A stretch of 64,000 nt of DNA from Isochrysis galbana (Eukaryota; Haptophyta; Isochrysidales; Isochrysidaceae), in NCBI GenBank assembly GCA_018136815.1, contig CM030933.1, positions 1,488,001 to 1,552,000 of the forward strand, given 5' to 3'. The translations under genes were made by a program, and so were the position numbers. Each line of letters opens with the position of its first letter. Positions within the stretch are counted from its first letter, which is position 1. Under the pieces are notes generated by a model. It made no database searches, had not been told where the DNA came from, and was given only the letters and a program-made list of their open reading frames with translations. Positions 43,501-53,504 of the stretch are shown one piece after another.

Positions 43501-43618
43501 CCCTCAAACTCCAAACGAAACTGAGGTGTGAACATGAAGATGTAAAGAAGCCCACACGCCACACGGCCGCCGGCGCAGCGGTGGGGAGGGCGCACGTGTC
43601 GTGGTGAGGGCAAACGGG

Positions 43619-44950
43619 ATGAAGGGCCGTACCGCGTATGAGCTTCGACGGCGCACTCTCGACTTCTGGCGCCACGCTCCGGGCGAGCCTGTGCGGATGC
43701 AGATGGCTGAGAGCACTGTATGCGGCGGCTTGTTCGCTGCAGTCGACTCGAGCCAGAGCCGGATGCACGTGCGCCATCTTCAGACTCGCATTGGAACGTA
43801 CCCCTGCGCTACGCTGCGCACGACTGATCTTCTCGCCGTCGAGTTCGAAGCGCCGTGGATCCTGGAGCAGCAGCATACACCGCCGGGTGTTGATTCCTTG
43901 GGTGTTGCGGTGGGTCAAGCTGATGCGGCAGCGCAAAGGGAGACGACCTGCATGAGAGTGGAATGCGTTGCCGACACCGCCGCGCCGGACACCGACGTGC
44001 AGGCCGAGCTTGACGCGAGGAAGCGCGCTCTGCTTCTAACGCTCTCTGCATGTGAGGACCTCACGCTGCATGACGGCGTTTGCTCGGCTAGAGGGGAAGG
44101 ACCCGCCACGGCGGCAAGGGAGGGGAGATCGGGTGGAGACATGATGACTAGCCGAGAGCCGGCCATTCACGAAGACAATAAGCTAGCAGAGGCGTCTGGG
44201 TGGGACGGTCGGCATAGGGAGACACACAAGTATTGGAGGCAACGCTACAAGTTGTTCTCAAAGTTTGACCACGGCATTCAACTTGACCGGGAGGGCTGGT
44301 TCTCAGTCACCCCGGAGGCAATCGCTCGCCATATAGCAAACCGATGCCAGTGCGATCTGATCATCGACGCCTTTGCTGGGGTGGGTGGGAACGCCATCCA
44401 ATTCGCCTTCACGTGCTGCCACGTCATCGCCATTGATATTGATGCCAAACGTCTTCAAATCGCGCGGAATAACGCACGCGTGTACGGTGTTGCTGACCGA
44501 ATCGACTTCGTCCATGGGGACTTTCTGGCCTTGGCACCTTCGCTCAAGGCGGACGTAGTCTTCTTGTCACCGCCATGGGGAGGGCCTGATTATAAGGCGG
44601 CTCAGGTCTTTGACCTGGACACCATGATGGGAGGATTGGATGGCGCCGAAATACTGCGGGCAGCGCTAAGAGTGGCGCCCAATGTAGGTTACTACTTACC
44701 AAAGAATGTGGGGATGGAACGGGTAGAAGAGCTTGCGGAAGAGGCGGGCGTCGCGCTCCAAACGGAGCCGTGCTACGCGTCGAACGGGCAAGAGAAGGCG
44801 CTCATGGCATATTACGGCTTCGAAGAGGAGGCGGGCGACACTGAAGAGGAAGAGATGGACCATCACCAAGACCACCATGATCGGGAGCTTGTTGCCATCG
44901 ATGGAATTGTGGCAGCAGTCAGGTCCAAGCGAGTTCATACTCGATTCTGA
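43619..44950 (+). CDS. TGS1: Trimethylguanosine synthase (cap hypermethylase)
   Basis: Single exon, 443 aa from the ATG at 43619. Converts the m7G cap of snRNAs/snoRNAs to the trimethyl form (family role, nucleus). The C-terminal ~220 residues hold the catalytic domain: KYWRQRYKLFSKFDHGIQLD and WFSVTPE, SAM motif I DAFAGVGGNAIQFA, DIDAKRLQIARNNA, catalytic SPPWGGPDY and a final YLPKN segment. The N-terminal ~200 residues are variable, as in other TGS1 proteins. An acidic/His-rich tail (EEEEMDHHQDHHD) ends the protein. No intron needed. Confidence 0.95.
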   Translation: MKGRTAYELRRRTLDFWRHAPGEPVRMQMAESTVCGGLFAAVDSSQSRMHVRHLQTRIGTYPCATLRTTDLLAVEFEAPWILEQQHTPPGVDSLGVAVGQADAAAQRETTCMRVECVADTAAPDTDVQAELDARKRALLLTLSACEDLTLHDGVCSARGEGPATAAREGRSGGDMMTSREPAIHEDNKLAEASGWDGRHRETHKYWRQRYKLFSKFDHGIQLDREGWFSVTPEAIARHIANRCQCDLIIDAFAGVGGNAIQFAFTCCHVIAIDIDAKRLQIARNNARVYGVADRIDFVHGDFLALAPSLKADVVFLSPPWGGPDYKAAQVFDLDTMMGGLDGAEILRAALRVAPNVGYYLPKNVGMERVEELAEEAGVALQTEPCYASNGQEKALMAYYGFEEEAGDTEEEEMDHHQDHHDRELVAIDGIVAAVRSKRVHTRF

Positions 44951-45777
44951 AGAGGAAGAAGGGCACTTTGCGCGCCACGTCCTGCATGGTGAATGCACGT
45001 GCTTTCAGGGAGATTTGCATCAAGAGCGGCCTGCTTGTTTGTATGCATGGCTCCAGGGGTATCTTCAAACCTAGTGGCTAACGGAGTACCTGCCTCCTCT
45101 CCGCCACCCACTCTCACCCAAATCTTCATATCTTTAGGTGGTCGAGGTCCTTCTGCCTACTACTTACCTTGCTCTGGAAGCGCGTTACGTTCATTACCGA
45201 GGTATCAACACGTCGTGTACCCGCCTTGTCCTTGTCCTTGCACTTGCATTTTCGAATTCCGTGTGCGCTTGCACCCAGTGCTAGTCCTATCACTCTCCTT
45301 TTCCCACGGAGCTAGCCATTCGCATTCGCGTCGTTCAATCAATAAGCTAGCGAGTATACTATACTATACACTTGGGGAGTGGGGATGGGGAGCACAGACT
45401 ACACACTACACACTACACATATTTTGTGGGCACACCCAGCACTCACAGTACATACACGTGTGTCGGTCAAAAATATTGTTATAGTTTTAGCGATGGAGCG
45501 CGCGCCGACCGCTCCCACCTCCCAGCCAGGCCCTAGTTGCTAGTTGAGCCACTCTTGGGTCACCGTTGAGAGACGCCTCAAAACCCCCCCGACTATCTCT
45601 TCTTTTCTAAAACTAATCTAAGCCCCCCCCGGCCTCCCGGCTCCTGTTTCTTCCGGCCTCCGCCCACGGCGGGAGAGCTCGCTCGCTCCTCCTCTCTCTC
45701 TCTCCCCCTCCATCCACTCCTCCCTTTCCTCTCTCTCTACGCCTGTTCTCCGCGCTCTGACCGTTCTGGCGCTCTCG
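44951..45777. other. Intergenic, CT-rich before the transporter gene
   Basis: No gene. 45680-45760 is CT-rich directly upstream of the next ATG. ATGGAGCGCGCGCCG at 45493 repeats the ORF1 start but homology does not extend. Confidence 0.5.
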
Positions 45778-47753
45778 ATGGGCCTGCACTCGCCTCGCGC
45801 CGAGCGGCAGGCGGCGCTCCTGGAGCCGTCGGAGGCAGCTGCCAGCTCTCTCTCGCTCCCAATCGATGAGAGCTTCGCATCAGTAAAACAGCCCTCAAGA
45901 CGGGGTTGCGGTCGCCTCGGGTTCTCGCAAGGTTCGATCTGGGGGACCGCCTTCAACATGTGCTCCGCCATCCTGGGCGCGGGCGCTCTCTCGCTCCCTC
46001 ATGCTGTCGGCGCAATGGGGCTATTGCCAGCGCTCAGCCTTCTCCTGATCACAGCGCTTGCCACACATTATTCGGTTGTGCTGCTCGTCTCAGTCATCGT
46101 GGAGACGGGTACGCGCTCATTCGAGGACATGACGCGCCAAGTCTTTGGCCGGTGGAACGCGCGGCTCGTCGAGCTCTCGATCATCGTCTTCCAGTTTGGC
46201 ACCCTGGTCGCCTACACCGTTGCCATTGGCGACATCCTGCAGCCTTTGTTGACCATGCCTGCCATCCAGACCCGGCTTCCCTGGCTCACAAGGGACAAAA
46301 TCATTGGAATTTTTTGGGTCGCACTGATGCTGCCGCTCTCTATGGTGGACAAGATGTCCTCTCTTCAGTCCACATCGCTCTTTGGCGTCCTGGCACTCGT
46401 GTACCTTGTCGTTGCTGTGACCATGTGAGAAACGCCGCAGAGCGGCCATGCACAGTGAATAGAGCACATGCACCACTTTTATTGTGCCCATGATGAGGCT
46501 CTCCAATACAATCTCACTGCAGCTAGCTACCGCCCCCAGTTACTCCGTCACTTGAAGGCCAAAGACCTTGCCCCGAATCTTGGTGTGCAGTCACTTTGTT
46601 GTCGATGCAACCACAAACCCGTCCTCCAACGTCGAGGCCGCTAAACTTTTTGAAGCAACGGAAGACGCCGTTTCCGCGAGTGCGATCCTCATGTTTGCAT
46701 TCACGTGCCAGGTGAACTTACCGCAGCGGATGCTCTTGTGCAAGGCATGAGGCTAAGGCCAGGTTCCCACGAGCTGATCTCTCATGTGCGCTCCTCACAC
46801 AGGTCAATGTGCCTTCACTCTATGCTGAGCTTGGCGACACCAGTCCGTCTCGCATGACAGCAGTCTCGCGGCGTGCAGTCGGCCTTGCCCTCTTGTGCTA
46901 CCTTGCTATCGGCGTGGCAGGTTACCTCAATTTTCCGACGTCTCACCAAGGCAACTTGCTCAACAACTACTGCTTGCTCTATCCAGAACGCTCATCTCAG
47001 GTTGCTAATCCTCCTCGCGTGATGATCTTCGCCTTTGGAGCAATTGCATTCACCATCTTGATGGCATATCCAGTAAACGTGTATCCCGTCAGGTGTTTGC
47101 ATGCCCTCACCATGCGATGACGTCGGAAATGGCACATTTCGCCGTTTTCCCGCGAGTTGCCGCGAGCCGCATGCGGGCGGGCAACAACAACTAGTTCTTT
47201 CATACAATTCTGCTCTCATCCCTTGAATGAACTACTTGCTCTCAGGTACACGCTTAACGAGGTTTTCTTCCACGGTTGGGGCGAACGGCGCAAGATGGCG
47301 CGCCACATTGGGCTGACGCTTGGCGTGACAACCACCACCTTACTCGTTGCGCTCGTCGTACCCAACATCTCCGTCGTCTTTTCGCTCATGGGCGGCACAG
47401 CTTCCGCGTATGTTTGCTTCATCATTCCTGCGGCGGCGGCTTTGAGACTGAGTGGCAGTCGGGGAGCCGTCGCGGGTAGCCCCTGCCGGCGCAACGCCGG
47501 CAGCCAGACCGGCTCTCACGCCGCCGACCAAGGCATCGACGGCAGCTTGACGCACCAGTCACCGTCTACCCGGTCATTGGAGAGCCGCGTTCGTTGCTTG
47601 TGCCTATTGTTGTTCGGCGTTATGGTAGGAGTGCTATCGACAACGACTACAATCGCCGAGCTCTTCCAGCAAAAGCCACCCCTTCACGGAGCTTGCGATA
47701 CGCCCATAGGCGGAGAGGGCTATTTTCATCTCGGCCTAACCTCCTTGTGGTAG
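45778..47753 (+). CDS. Amino-acid transporter, AAAP/SLC38 type, four exons
   Basis: Exons 45778-46424, 46591-46711, 46803-47092, 47246-47753; all introns GT-AG with matching phases, 521 aa. After a ~45-residue cytosolic head comes the family signature GTAFNMCSAILGAGALSLPHA in the first membrane helix (quoted only in part here: FNMCSAILGAGALSLP). About eleven hydrophobic segments follow, with HFVVDATTN in the extracellular-loop region, SAILMFAFTCQVNVPSLYAEL, YLAIGVAGYLNFP and the final helices after ERRKMARHIGL. These match proton- or sodium-coupled neutral amino-acid transporters. A Ser/Gly-rich loop (about 440-480) is inserted before the last helix. Membrane (plasma or vacuolar) cannot be told. 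Confidence 0.92.
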
Positions 47754-48221
47754 GGATATCTGTAAAATAGGGTAGCGCGGCCCCGAGCTCGGGCGCCGCT
47801 AAGATCGTTAAAGATCGTGTGCACTCGTGCACATGTACACTCTGTGCACGATTGAGTCGTGGCTTCCGGAGGACACCCACTACCGACAAACACCGACGAA
47901 ACGACTCCGAGACGGTTACATGTATCTCTAAGCTCTAAGCCCCCGTGCCATCGAATGTCCCAATGTTGCCCCGCTTGCCCATATGTTGATGCGGGTGCTA
48001 GTCCGCGCTAAATTTTACAGTCCGGAAGTAGAAAGGGCGCCGGGGGTCCGTCCAAGCAGGTTCCTCGTGTGAACACTCAGAGGGGTGTGTATGGCTATGG
48101 AGACTGCCCATTGGAAGTGCCCAAACGCTCCAAGTTCAGATGCATGGCTGCATGGCGTGCAATGACGGACGACGGCGCGCCGGCGCATACTACCATCATC
48201 TTCAATGCTTTTTTGCAACTA
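47754..48221. other. Intergenic
   Basis: No supported gene; contains GTGCAC-rich palindromic sequence at 47818-47850. Confidence 0.5.
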
Positions 48222-48470
48222 TCATTAAACTGATAGGGTCATGGAGCGCGCGCCGCTCCCCTTCCGCCGCCCTCGCCGAGATGGACGATGTCCTGATGGA
48301 CACATCGCTATCGCCGAAGCGACCGTGCCAAGACGATCCGCCCAGCCAGGTGGGCACCAGAGCCAGAGCCAACTCGCAACGCCCCCGCAACACCGCGAAA
48401 GGCGAGAAGCGTTCAATCGCCATCGCCCACAGATGGAAAAGCGTTCAATCGCCACCAGCCTACACATGGA
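48222..48470 (+). mobile_element. ORF1 5' fragment joined to the GCGTTCAATC motif
   Basis: Imperfect stem (CTATCATTAAACTGATAG), GGTCATGGAGCGCGCGCCGC start, and DNA matching the first ~50 codons of ORF1 (shifted in frame). It then passes into two GCGTTCAATCGCCA units (48410-48470). Confidence 0.75.
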
Positions 48471-48809
48471 AAAAAAATCTTGCAAAAATAACCGCTACTT
48501 GCACGGCGCGAGGCAGATTGCTGGTACGACTCCTAACTACCCCCCCCTTCCCCTTCCTAACACTACCCCTTCCTCCTCCCGGTGTCCAAAAGTACGCGAC
48601 CCGTGACAATGGCGGCGTGGGCTTTGTCGCGTCCGTTGCACAGCGCGCACTAGTAACCATGCATCCCCTTGCTCGCTCGGCAGGAGCGCCCTCATGGTGA
48701 GCTCGGCCCGGTGTCCTAGGACCGAGCTTTTTTGTATTTGATGTTGCTGGGCCTTGTGGGTTCAATCTTTACGGGAGCTGAACCCGAACCGATAAGCGGC
48801 CTTTTGTTT
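48471..48809. other. Intergenic
   Basis: No gene seen between the repeat fragment and the AT-rich ORF. Confidence 0.45.
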
Positions 48810-49223
48810 TCAATCTTTTCTTGGGAAGCTGAACACGAATCGACACCTTCTAACAATTCTTGGAGGTGGGGAGTTAATTCCGAATCGACATAAGCTAAGC
48901 AGATCGTCACGACTCATATTGATGATTGTTTTCGCAGTGAATTTCTTGCTCAAGAGAGTGTGTATCATATAAACCAGTGTGAATGATTTATCAGCCCCGC
49001 AAATGGCATGTAAGGTGTCTTTAATGTTCGTATTGTGCCGGAAATTGAATGAACTGAATAAGGACTTACATTCGAAAGTGTACGTCCACAAATTTGGGTT
49101 CGACTCAATCAGCCTCCTCAGGGAGTTGTTGCTGACCCCAACCGGCGGCGGTGGACATACTAGACGATTTTTTTGTGCCGACGCATCGCGTATTTGGAAA
49201 CGAGGGGTACCAAATGAAGGCAA
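48810..49223 (-). CDS. AT-rich ORF fragment, unknown
   Basis: Open frame of 137 codons with no ATG at its left end (opens at a TTG), so probably a fragment. The segment NLWTYTFECKSLFSSFNF to HTLLSKKFTAKTIINMSRDD has normal protein-like composition in AT-rich DNA, unlike the surrounding contig. Like the ORF at 873-1316 it lies a few hundred bases from the GCGTTCAATC motif. No family recognised; foreign or virus-like origin is only a guess. Confidence 0.35.
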   Translation of the reverse strand: MPSFGTPRFQIRDASAQKNRLVCPPPPVGVSNNSLRRLIESNPNLWTYTFECKSLFSSFNFRHNTNIKDTLHAICGADKSFTLVYMIHTLLSKKFTAKTIINMSRDDLLSLCRFGINSPPPRIVRRCRFVFSFPRKD

Positions 49224-49439
49224 ACGACCTCCCTCTGTCGCATGTCTGCGCGTTGCTAAGTTGCCCTAGTGCCGACGCCTGGCCGTCCGTCCAGGTGTGG
49301 TTAGTTTTCGCCCCGTTTGGTTTAGTTTGTGTGGCTCTGTTGCCATAGACTTTTTGAGTCCATTCGCTGTAGCCTTCCGTGTCTACCTCGGACCTAACAA
49401 GCTCTCATTCTCACGCTCCCTCTCTCACACTAGCTCGCT

Positions 49440-49539
49440 NNNNNNNNNNNNNNNNNNNNNNNNNNNNNNNNNNNNNNNNNNNNNNNNNNNNNNNNNNNNN
49501 NNNNNNNNNNNNNNNNNNNNNNNNNNNNNNNNNNNNNNN
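49440..49539. other. Assembly gap (100 N)
   Basis: Exactly 100 N, a conventional placeholder. It hides the outer part of the 3' LTR and the left insertion boundary of the retrotransposon. Confidence 0.99.
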
Positions 49540-49840
49540 AGAAACAACAAGCCTTGCAAGAAGCTAAACAAGCCTTCACAAGGTAACTCGAGAGCCTGAG
49601 ACAAGCGCGCAGCGAGACAGGCGACCTGGCTCCTTTGGGTCAAGATTACCCGAAAGGAGGAAACCTGGAATCTAGACCTGACAAACAGGCTAGAAGGAAC
49701 GAAACGAGAACTCGAATTCTAGATCGCTAGGGACGAACCCTACCAACCTAGAAGTACCTGAGCTTCACCGTGTGGCCGCACGGCGAAGGGACCTGGGAAA
49801 TAAGAGCTGGAAATCGCATCATCTAGGGATGAATGCGACA
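49540..49840 (-). repeat. 3' LTR, partial
   Basis: Matches 61508-61808 closely and ends GAATGCGACA; the rest lies in the N gap. Minimum LTR length is therefore 301 bp. Confidence 0.9.
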
Positions 49841-50206
49841 CCCACCGACTAAGATCGAGACGTCTCCCGATGTCGAGCGTGAACCTGGAAACAGAGACCT
49901 GGAACTAGACCTGAGCTGACCAGAGGTCAGAATCGGAACAGAAGCAACGGAACATAGCGAGCGAAACGTGGAGACAAGAACACCCTTTGGATCCAAAGCG
50001 AGCACGAAATCGGCGGCTTAACGCGGCGGCCTCTTTCGTACGCACTGCCCCCACCCATTCTCCCTTTTACAGGAGCTTTGCTCGGGTGTTGCGCCGGGTG
50101 TAGAGCGCAGGCAGCACGCGTTCAGCACCTCCATGATTCGCTCGGACGGAAACTTGAACTCGGAGCCCTAGCCGAGGCGTGGGGCTAGCCTAGAGGGACG
50201 GGTCCC

Positions 50207-51124
50207 TTACCCAAGACATGGGATCAACGAGAATGGAGCCTGGATCGAGTGCGCGAAGACGGCGCATCGAGAACGGGAGGAGAGGAGATCCCTGGCCGAC
50301 GAAGAAGTTGCTTCCGGGGACTCAACATCTTCTGGACAAGTCTCTTCGACGGAGCGATCATACTCATCAAGCAAATCAGAACAACGACGGAGCAACTCGG
50401 AACGAGGCTCCCAGGTGGCTTCTCGAATAGAATAGCCACGCCACTTCACGAGGTACTCGATAGAATCGCCATGGCTACGACGATCGAGCAACTTTTCAAC
50501 GATGTACTCGTCGTCAGCCAGCGGCTCTTCATCAACGAAAGTATGATACGGCCGGAGGTTCGAGATATGCACCTCCTCCTTGACTAACCGGTTCTCCAGA
50601 TCACGGAGTCGGTACCTAGTGTCGGACAGAGCCTCTACGATGCGGTAGGGACCCGAGTAGATGAATTGCAACTTGTTGGCATGGCCTGGTAATCGCATGC
50701 AGACGCGATCCCCAGGTTCGAAACGAGCTGGTCTTTGAGACTTGATGGTAGCGTCACGGACTGACTCAGCCTGAGCGGCTAGGGTAGCCTCGAGAGCGCT
50801 GGACCAAGAGAGGCGGAGGCTCGCATTGAGCCTGGATGCGTACGAGCGAACGTCGGCGGACGCCGCCTCGAGAGCAGTTGGCGAAACGGACTTCGGATCA
50901 GAAAGTTGAGCGGGCAGACGCAGCTCACGCCCAAAGATCAAAGACGCTGGAGACCGGGAGGTGACACGACCGGAAGAAGCCCTCAACGAGAGGAGTAGGA
51001 ACGGCAAATGGTCGACCCAATGGCTGCCACCCTCATTCGAGGCGCGCATCAAACGGATGAGCGTTTGCTGAGCGCGTTCGACGAAGCCTACACCCTCATG
51101 TCGATACGGCTCTGTACTCGACAA
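50207..51124 (-). CDS. Integrase C-terminal part with chromodomain
   Basis: About 300 aa. Begins inside the integrase core (STEPYRHEGVGFVERAQQTL carries the catalytic Glu), continues through FEPGDRVCMRLPG and the GPYRIVEALSDTRYRLRDL module, and ends with a chromodomain (EYIVEKLLDRRSHG, then IEYLVKWRGYSIREATWEP) and a Ser/Asp tail. Chromodomains of this class guide integration to marked chromatin. Separated from the upstream integrase frame by a frameshift near 51150. Confidence 0.9.
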   Translation of the reverse strand: MSSTEPYRHEGVGFVERAQQTLIRLMRASNEGGSHWVDHLPFLLLSLRASSGRVTSRSPASLIFGRELRLPAQLSDPKSVSPTALEAASADVRSYASRLNASLRLSWSSALEATLAAQAESVRDATIKSQRPARFEPGDRVCMRLPGHANKLQFIYSGPYRIVEALSDTRYRLRDLENRLVKEEVHISNLRPYHTFVDEEPLADDEYIVEKLLDRRSHGDSIEYLVKWRGYSIREATWEPRSELLRRCSDLLDEYDRSVEETCPEDVESPEATSSSARDLLSSRSRCAVFAHSIQAPFSLIPCLG

Positions 51125-51624
51125 ATCAGTCCCGGTGAGCTCCAGAATACGCGAAACAAGAACCGAACAAAGATTCGAACCGGCGTCGGTCGAAGCTGCC
51201 TAGGGACTCCATAACGCGTCACAATCAAGCGGATGAACATGTCCAAGGCCATCTCCGACGAGGGATCCCCATTCGACGGCTCAGCCTCAATCCATCGAGT
51301 GAGCGAGTCGATGAAGACGACCAGCTTGTCGTAACCCGAGACTCCAGGCACGAAGTTGTGAGTGGGAGCCAGTGAGAGCACGTCGCAGTAGACCACATCA
51401 AAGGGGTAGGTACCCACGGAGAGACCGGAGGGCGACGCTAGAGCCCTAGGTAGCGGCTTGGCGAGGGTGCACTCGTGGCATTCCCGGACGTAGGATGCAA
51501 CGTCGGAAGACATGCCAGGCCAGTATACCCGAGTACGAAGAAGACCGGACATACGAGAAACTCCAAGGTGACCGGAGCGATCGTGGTAGGCAAAAGGTAG
51601 CGAGACCGCAACGAGGCGGAACAT
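51125..51624 (-). CDS. Integrase N-terminal and core part
   Basis: HHCC zinc module (HDRSGHLGVSRM, then CHEC), VYWPGMSSDVASYVRECHEC, then core strands FDVVYCDVLSL with the first catalytic Asp and FIDSLTRWIEAEP. The frame is lost shortly after VTRYGVPRQL, so the second Asp region lies at the frameshift. Coding upstream runs in the RNase H frame, which overlaps at 51446-51624. Confidence 0.85.
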
Positions 51625-52375
51625 AGAGCACTAGCGAGTCCGGGTCGGTGGAGTCAGGAACGGTGCGATAGTAGACGAGCCCATCGTGAACGACGAAACG
51701 GCGAAACATCTTGGATGGCTGAGCGGGAGCGGGAGCGGGAGCGACAGGACTGGAACACGAATCATCTTCGACAATGGGGCCTGAGGCGGCGGCTGGCGGA
51801 GGCGACCCTTGGCCTGATGGCTCGTGGTTGGCCGTCTCTCCTGAGCCCAGGAGTGGCTCTACGAACGGATCTTCCGCCAGGGCCGCTCTCATCTCTTCGG
51901 AAGTCGGCGTACCCGGAGCCAAATAACTGGACTGGATGGCGGGCCCGGAATCGGAGGCTCGACGACGAGATCGGTCCAAAGCTTGAAGCCCTCGCGCCGT
52001 AACTACGGAGCGCGTGATGGCAGCCACCGGATGAGACCGTTCATGCTCGGCTAGAGACTCTGAGCCAGGCTCACGTACCGCTAACGACGCTGGGCCGGCG
52101 AGTGGTTCGTCTTCGTGTTCCGGCTCCAGGGATGCTAGCCGGGACAGCCCGTCAGCATCCTGATGAACAGCTCCTGGTTTATGTTCGACATCGAACCGGT
52201 ACTCAGCCAACTTGAGAGCCCACCGAGTCAGCCGAGAGGCTGGCCCACCGGCTACTTGATCCTTCATGGTATGCAGCCATCGCAGCGCAGAGTGGTCAAC
52301 GACTAACTTGAACCGACGCCCCCAAAGGTAGGGTCGCCAATTTCGGATTGATTCCAGGGGCAGCCAAGAGCTCAA
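51446..52375 (-). CDS. RNase H end and connection region
   Basis: Starts in WLPLESIRNWRPYLWGRRFK, then VVDHSALRWLH and KLAEYRFDVEHKPGAVHQDA, the end of the Ty3 RNase H domain (AD-LSR). A Ser/Pro/Glu-rich spacer follows, then FRRFVVHDGLVYYRTV before the integrase. Frame differs from the RT frame (shift near 52340). Confidence 0.85.
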   Translation of the reverse strand: MSSWLPLESIRNWRPYLWGRRFKLVVDHSALRWLHTMKDQVAGGPASRLTRWALKLAEYRFDVEHKPGAVHQDADGLSRLASLEPEHEDEPLAGPASLAVREPGSESLAEHERSHPVAAITRSVVTARGLQALDRSRRRASDSGPAIQSSYLAPGTPTSEEMRAALAEDPFVEPLLGSGETANHEPSGQGSPPPAAASGPIVEDDSCSSPVAPAPAPAQPSKMFRRFVVHDGLVYYRTVPDSTDPDSLVLYVPPRCGLATFCLPRSLRSPWSFSYVRSSSYSGILAWHVFRRCILRPGMPRVHPRQAAT

Positions 52376-53504
52376 TCTCGGTCACCGTCCAATGGCGTTC
52401 GGCCGAGGTGAGACTGCGAGCGTAATACCCAACGACTCGTTCACGGTTATCGTCTCCTAGCTGCGAGAGGATGCCGGCGATACCCAACTTGCTAGCCCCA
52501 TCGGTCTTGACGATGAAGGGCCGATCATCCCTGGGTGGAGTCAAGACGGGCTCCGAAGTGATCGCTGTCTTGAGCTCTTGGATAGCTCGGCGACACTCCT
52601 CGGACTGGGACTCCTTTGCCACGTCGCAGCCCTTCCGCGTGAGGGCAGTGAGAGGAGCAGCCTTAGCGGCGAATTGGCGAATGAATCGACGATAGTAGGA
52701 GCAAAGGCCGAGGAAAGATCGAACCGCTTCCAAGGAGTTGATGGATGACGGGTCGATGTCGGCGACAGCTGCGACCTTCTTCGGGTCCATCTTGAGACCT
52801 TCCCTCGAGACAACGTGACCGAGGTACTCCGTAGAGGTGGCAAAGAAGACACACTTGGACATCTTGCAGGTCAGACCGGCCCACTCTAGCCGTTCGAGAA
52901 CGAGGTCTAGCCGGTGAAGCATTTGCTCGAACGAAGCCTGTGCCCTGGCCTCTTCGGAAGGACCCACGCCCGTTGACCAGATGCCCACATCATCGAGGTA
53001 AGGCATGCAGATCTCCCACGCTAGCGCACCGAGAACGATGTCCATCAAGCGGCACATGTAGGAGGGACCTGATTGGATGCCGAACGGTAGAAAGTTGAAC
53101 TCGTATTTGCCGCGGTGGGTAGTGAAAGCGGTGATATGTTTGTGCGATTCTTTGATCGGGATGCCCCAAAAACCAGAGGCTAAATCGAGAGTACATAAGA
53201 AGAGAGAACTGAGCGGCCCTTGGCCGGACGCTAGCCTATCGATAGCCTCCACAATGAGGGGTAGAGGGCTATCCTCGACGCGTAGCTTGGCGTTCGTGTC
53301 GCGGTAGTCCACGCAGAATCGAACGGAGCCATCTTTCTTGCTGACCAGGACTACTCGGGAAGCCCAAGCCGAATTTGACTTGCGAATAATGCCGGCGGCT
53401 TCCATCTTGGCTACCTCCTCTTCTATGATGAGCTCGCCTGCGCGGCCCACTCTAGACGGAGCGTGCCGGTGAGGAACAGCGCCGGGGTTGAGTGGCAACT
53501 CCAC
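52296..53504 (-). CDS. Reverse transcriptase and start of RNase H
   Basis: Canonical Ty3 RT: VVLVSKKDGSVRFCVDYRD, LDLASGFWGIPI, AFTTHRGKYEFNFLPFGIQ and the active site CMPYLDDVGIW (YxDD). Thumb and connection follow (FLGLCSYYRRFI). RNase H starts at FIVKTDGASKLGIAGILSQ with its first Asp; TEIELLA carries the Glu. The frame breaks from the upstream protease frame near 53540. Confidence 0.95.
   Translation of the reverse strand: MELPLNPGAVPHRHAPSRVGRAGELIIEEEVAKMEAAGIIRKSNSAWASRVVLVSKKDGSVRFCVDYRDTNAKLRVEDSPLPLIVEAIDRLASGQGPLSSLFLCTLDLASGFWGIPIKESHKHITAFTTHRGKYEFNFLPFGIQSGPSYMCRLMDIVLGALAWEICMPYLDDVGIWSTGVGPSEEARAQASFEQMLHRLDLVLERLEWAGLTCKMSKCVFFATSTEYLGHVVSREGLKMDPKKVAAVADIDPSSINSLEAVRSFLGLCSYYRRFIRQFAAKAAPLTALTRKGCDVAKESQSEECRRAIQELKTAITSEPVLTPPRDDRPFIVKTDGASKLGIAGILSQLGDDNRERVVGYYARSLTSAERHWTVTEIELLAAPGINPKLATLPLGASVQVSR

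Noticed and set aside
43601-43618. GTG start for TGS1
   Set aside because: An ATG lies 18 bases downstream in frame, and nuclear genes rarely start at GTG.
45493-45520. ORF1 start sequence upstream of the transporter gene
   Set aside because: Only about 15 bases (ATGGAGCGCGCGCCG) match; homology does not extend.
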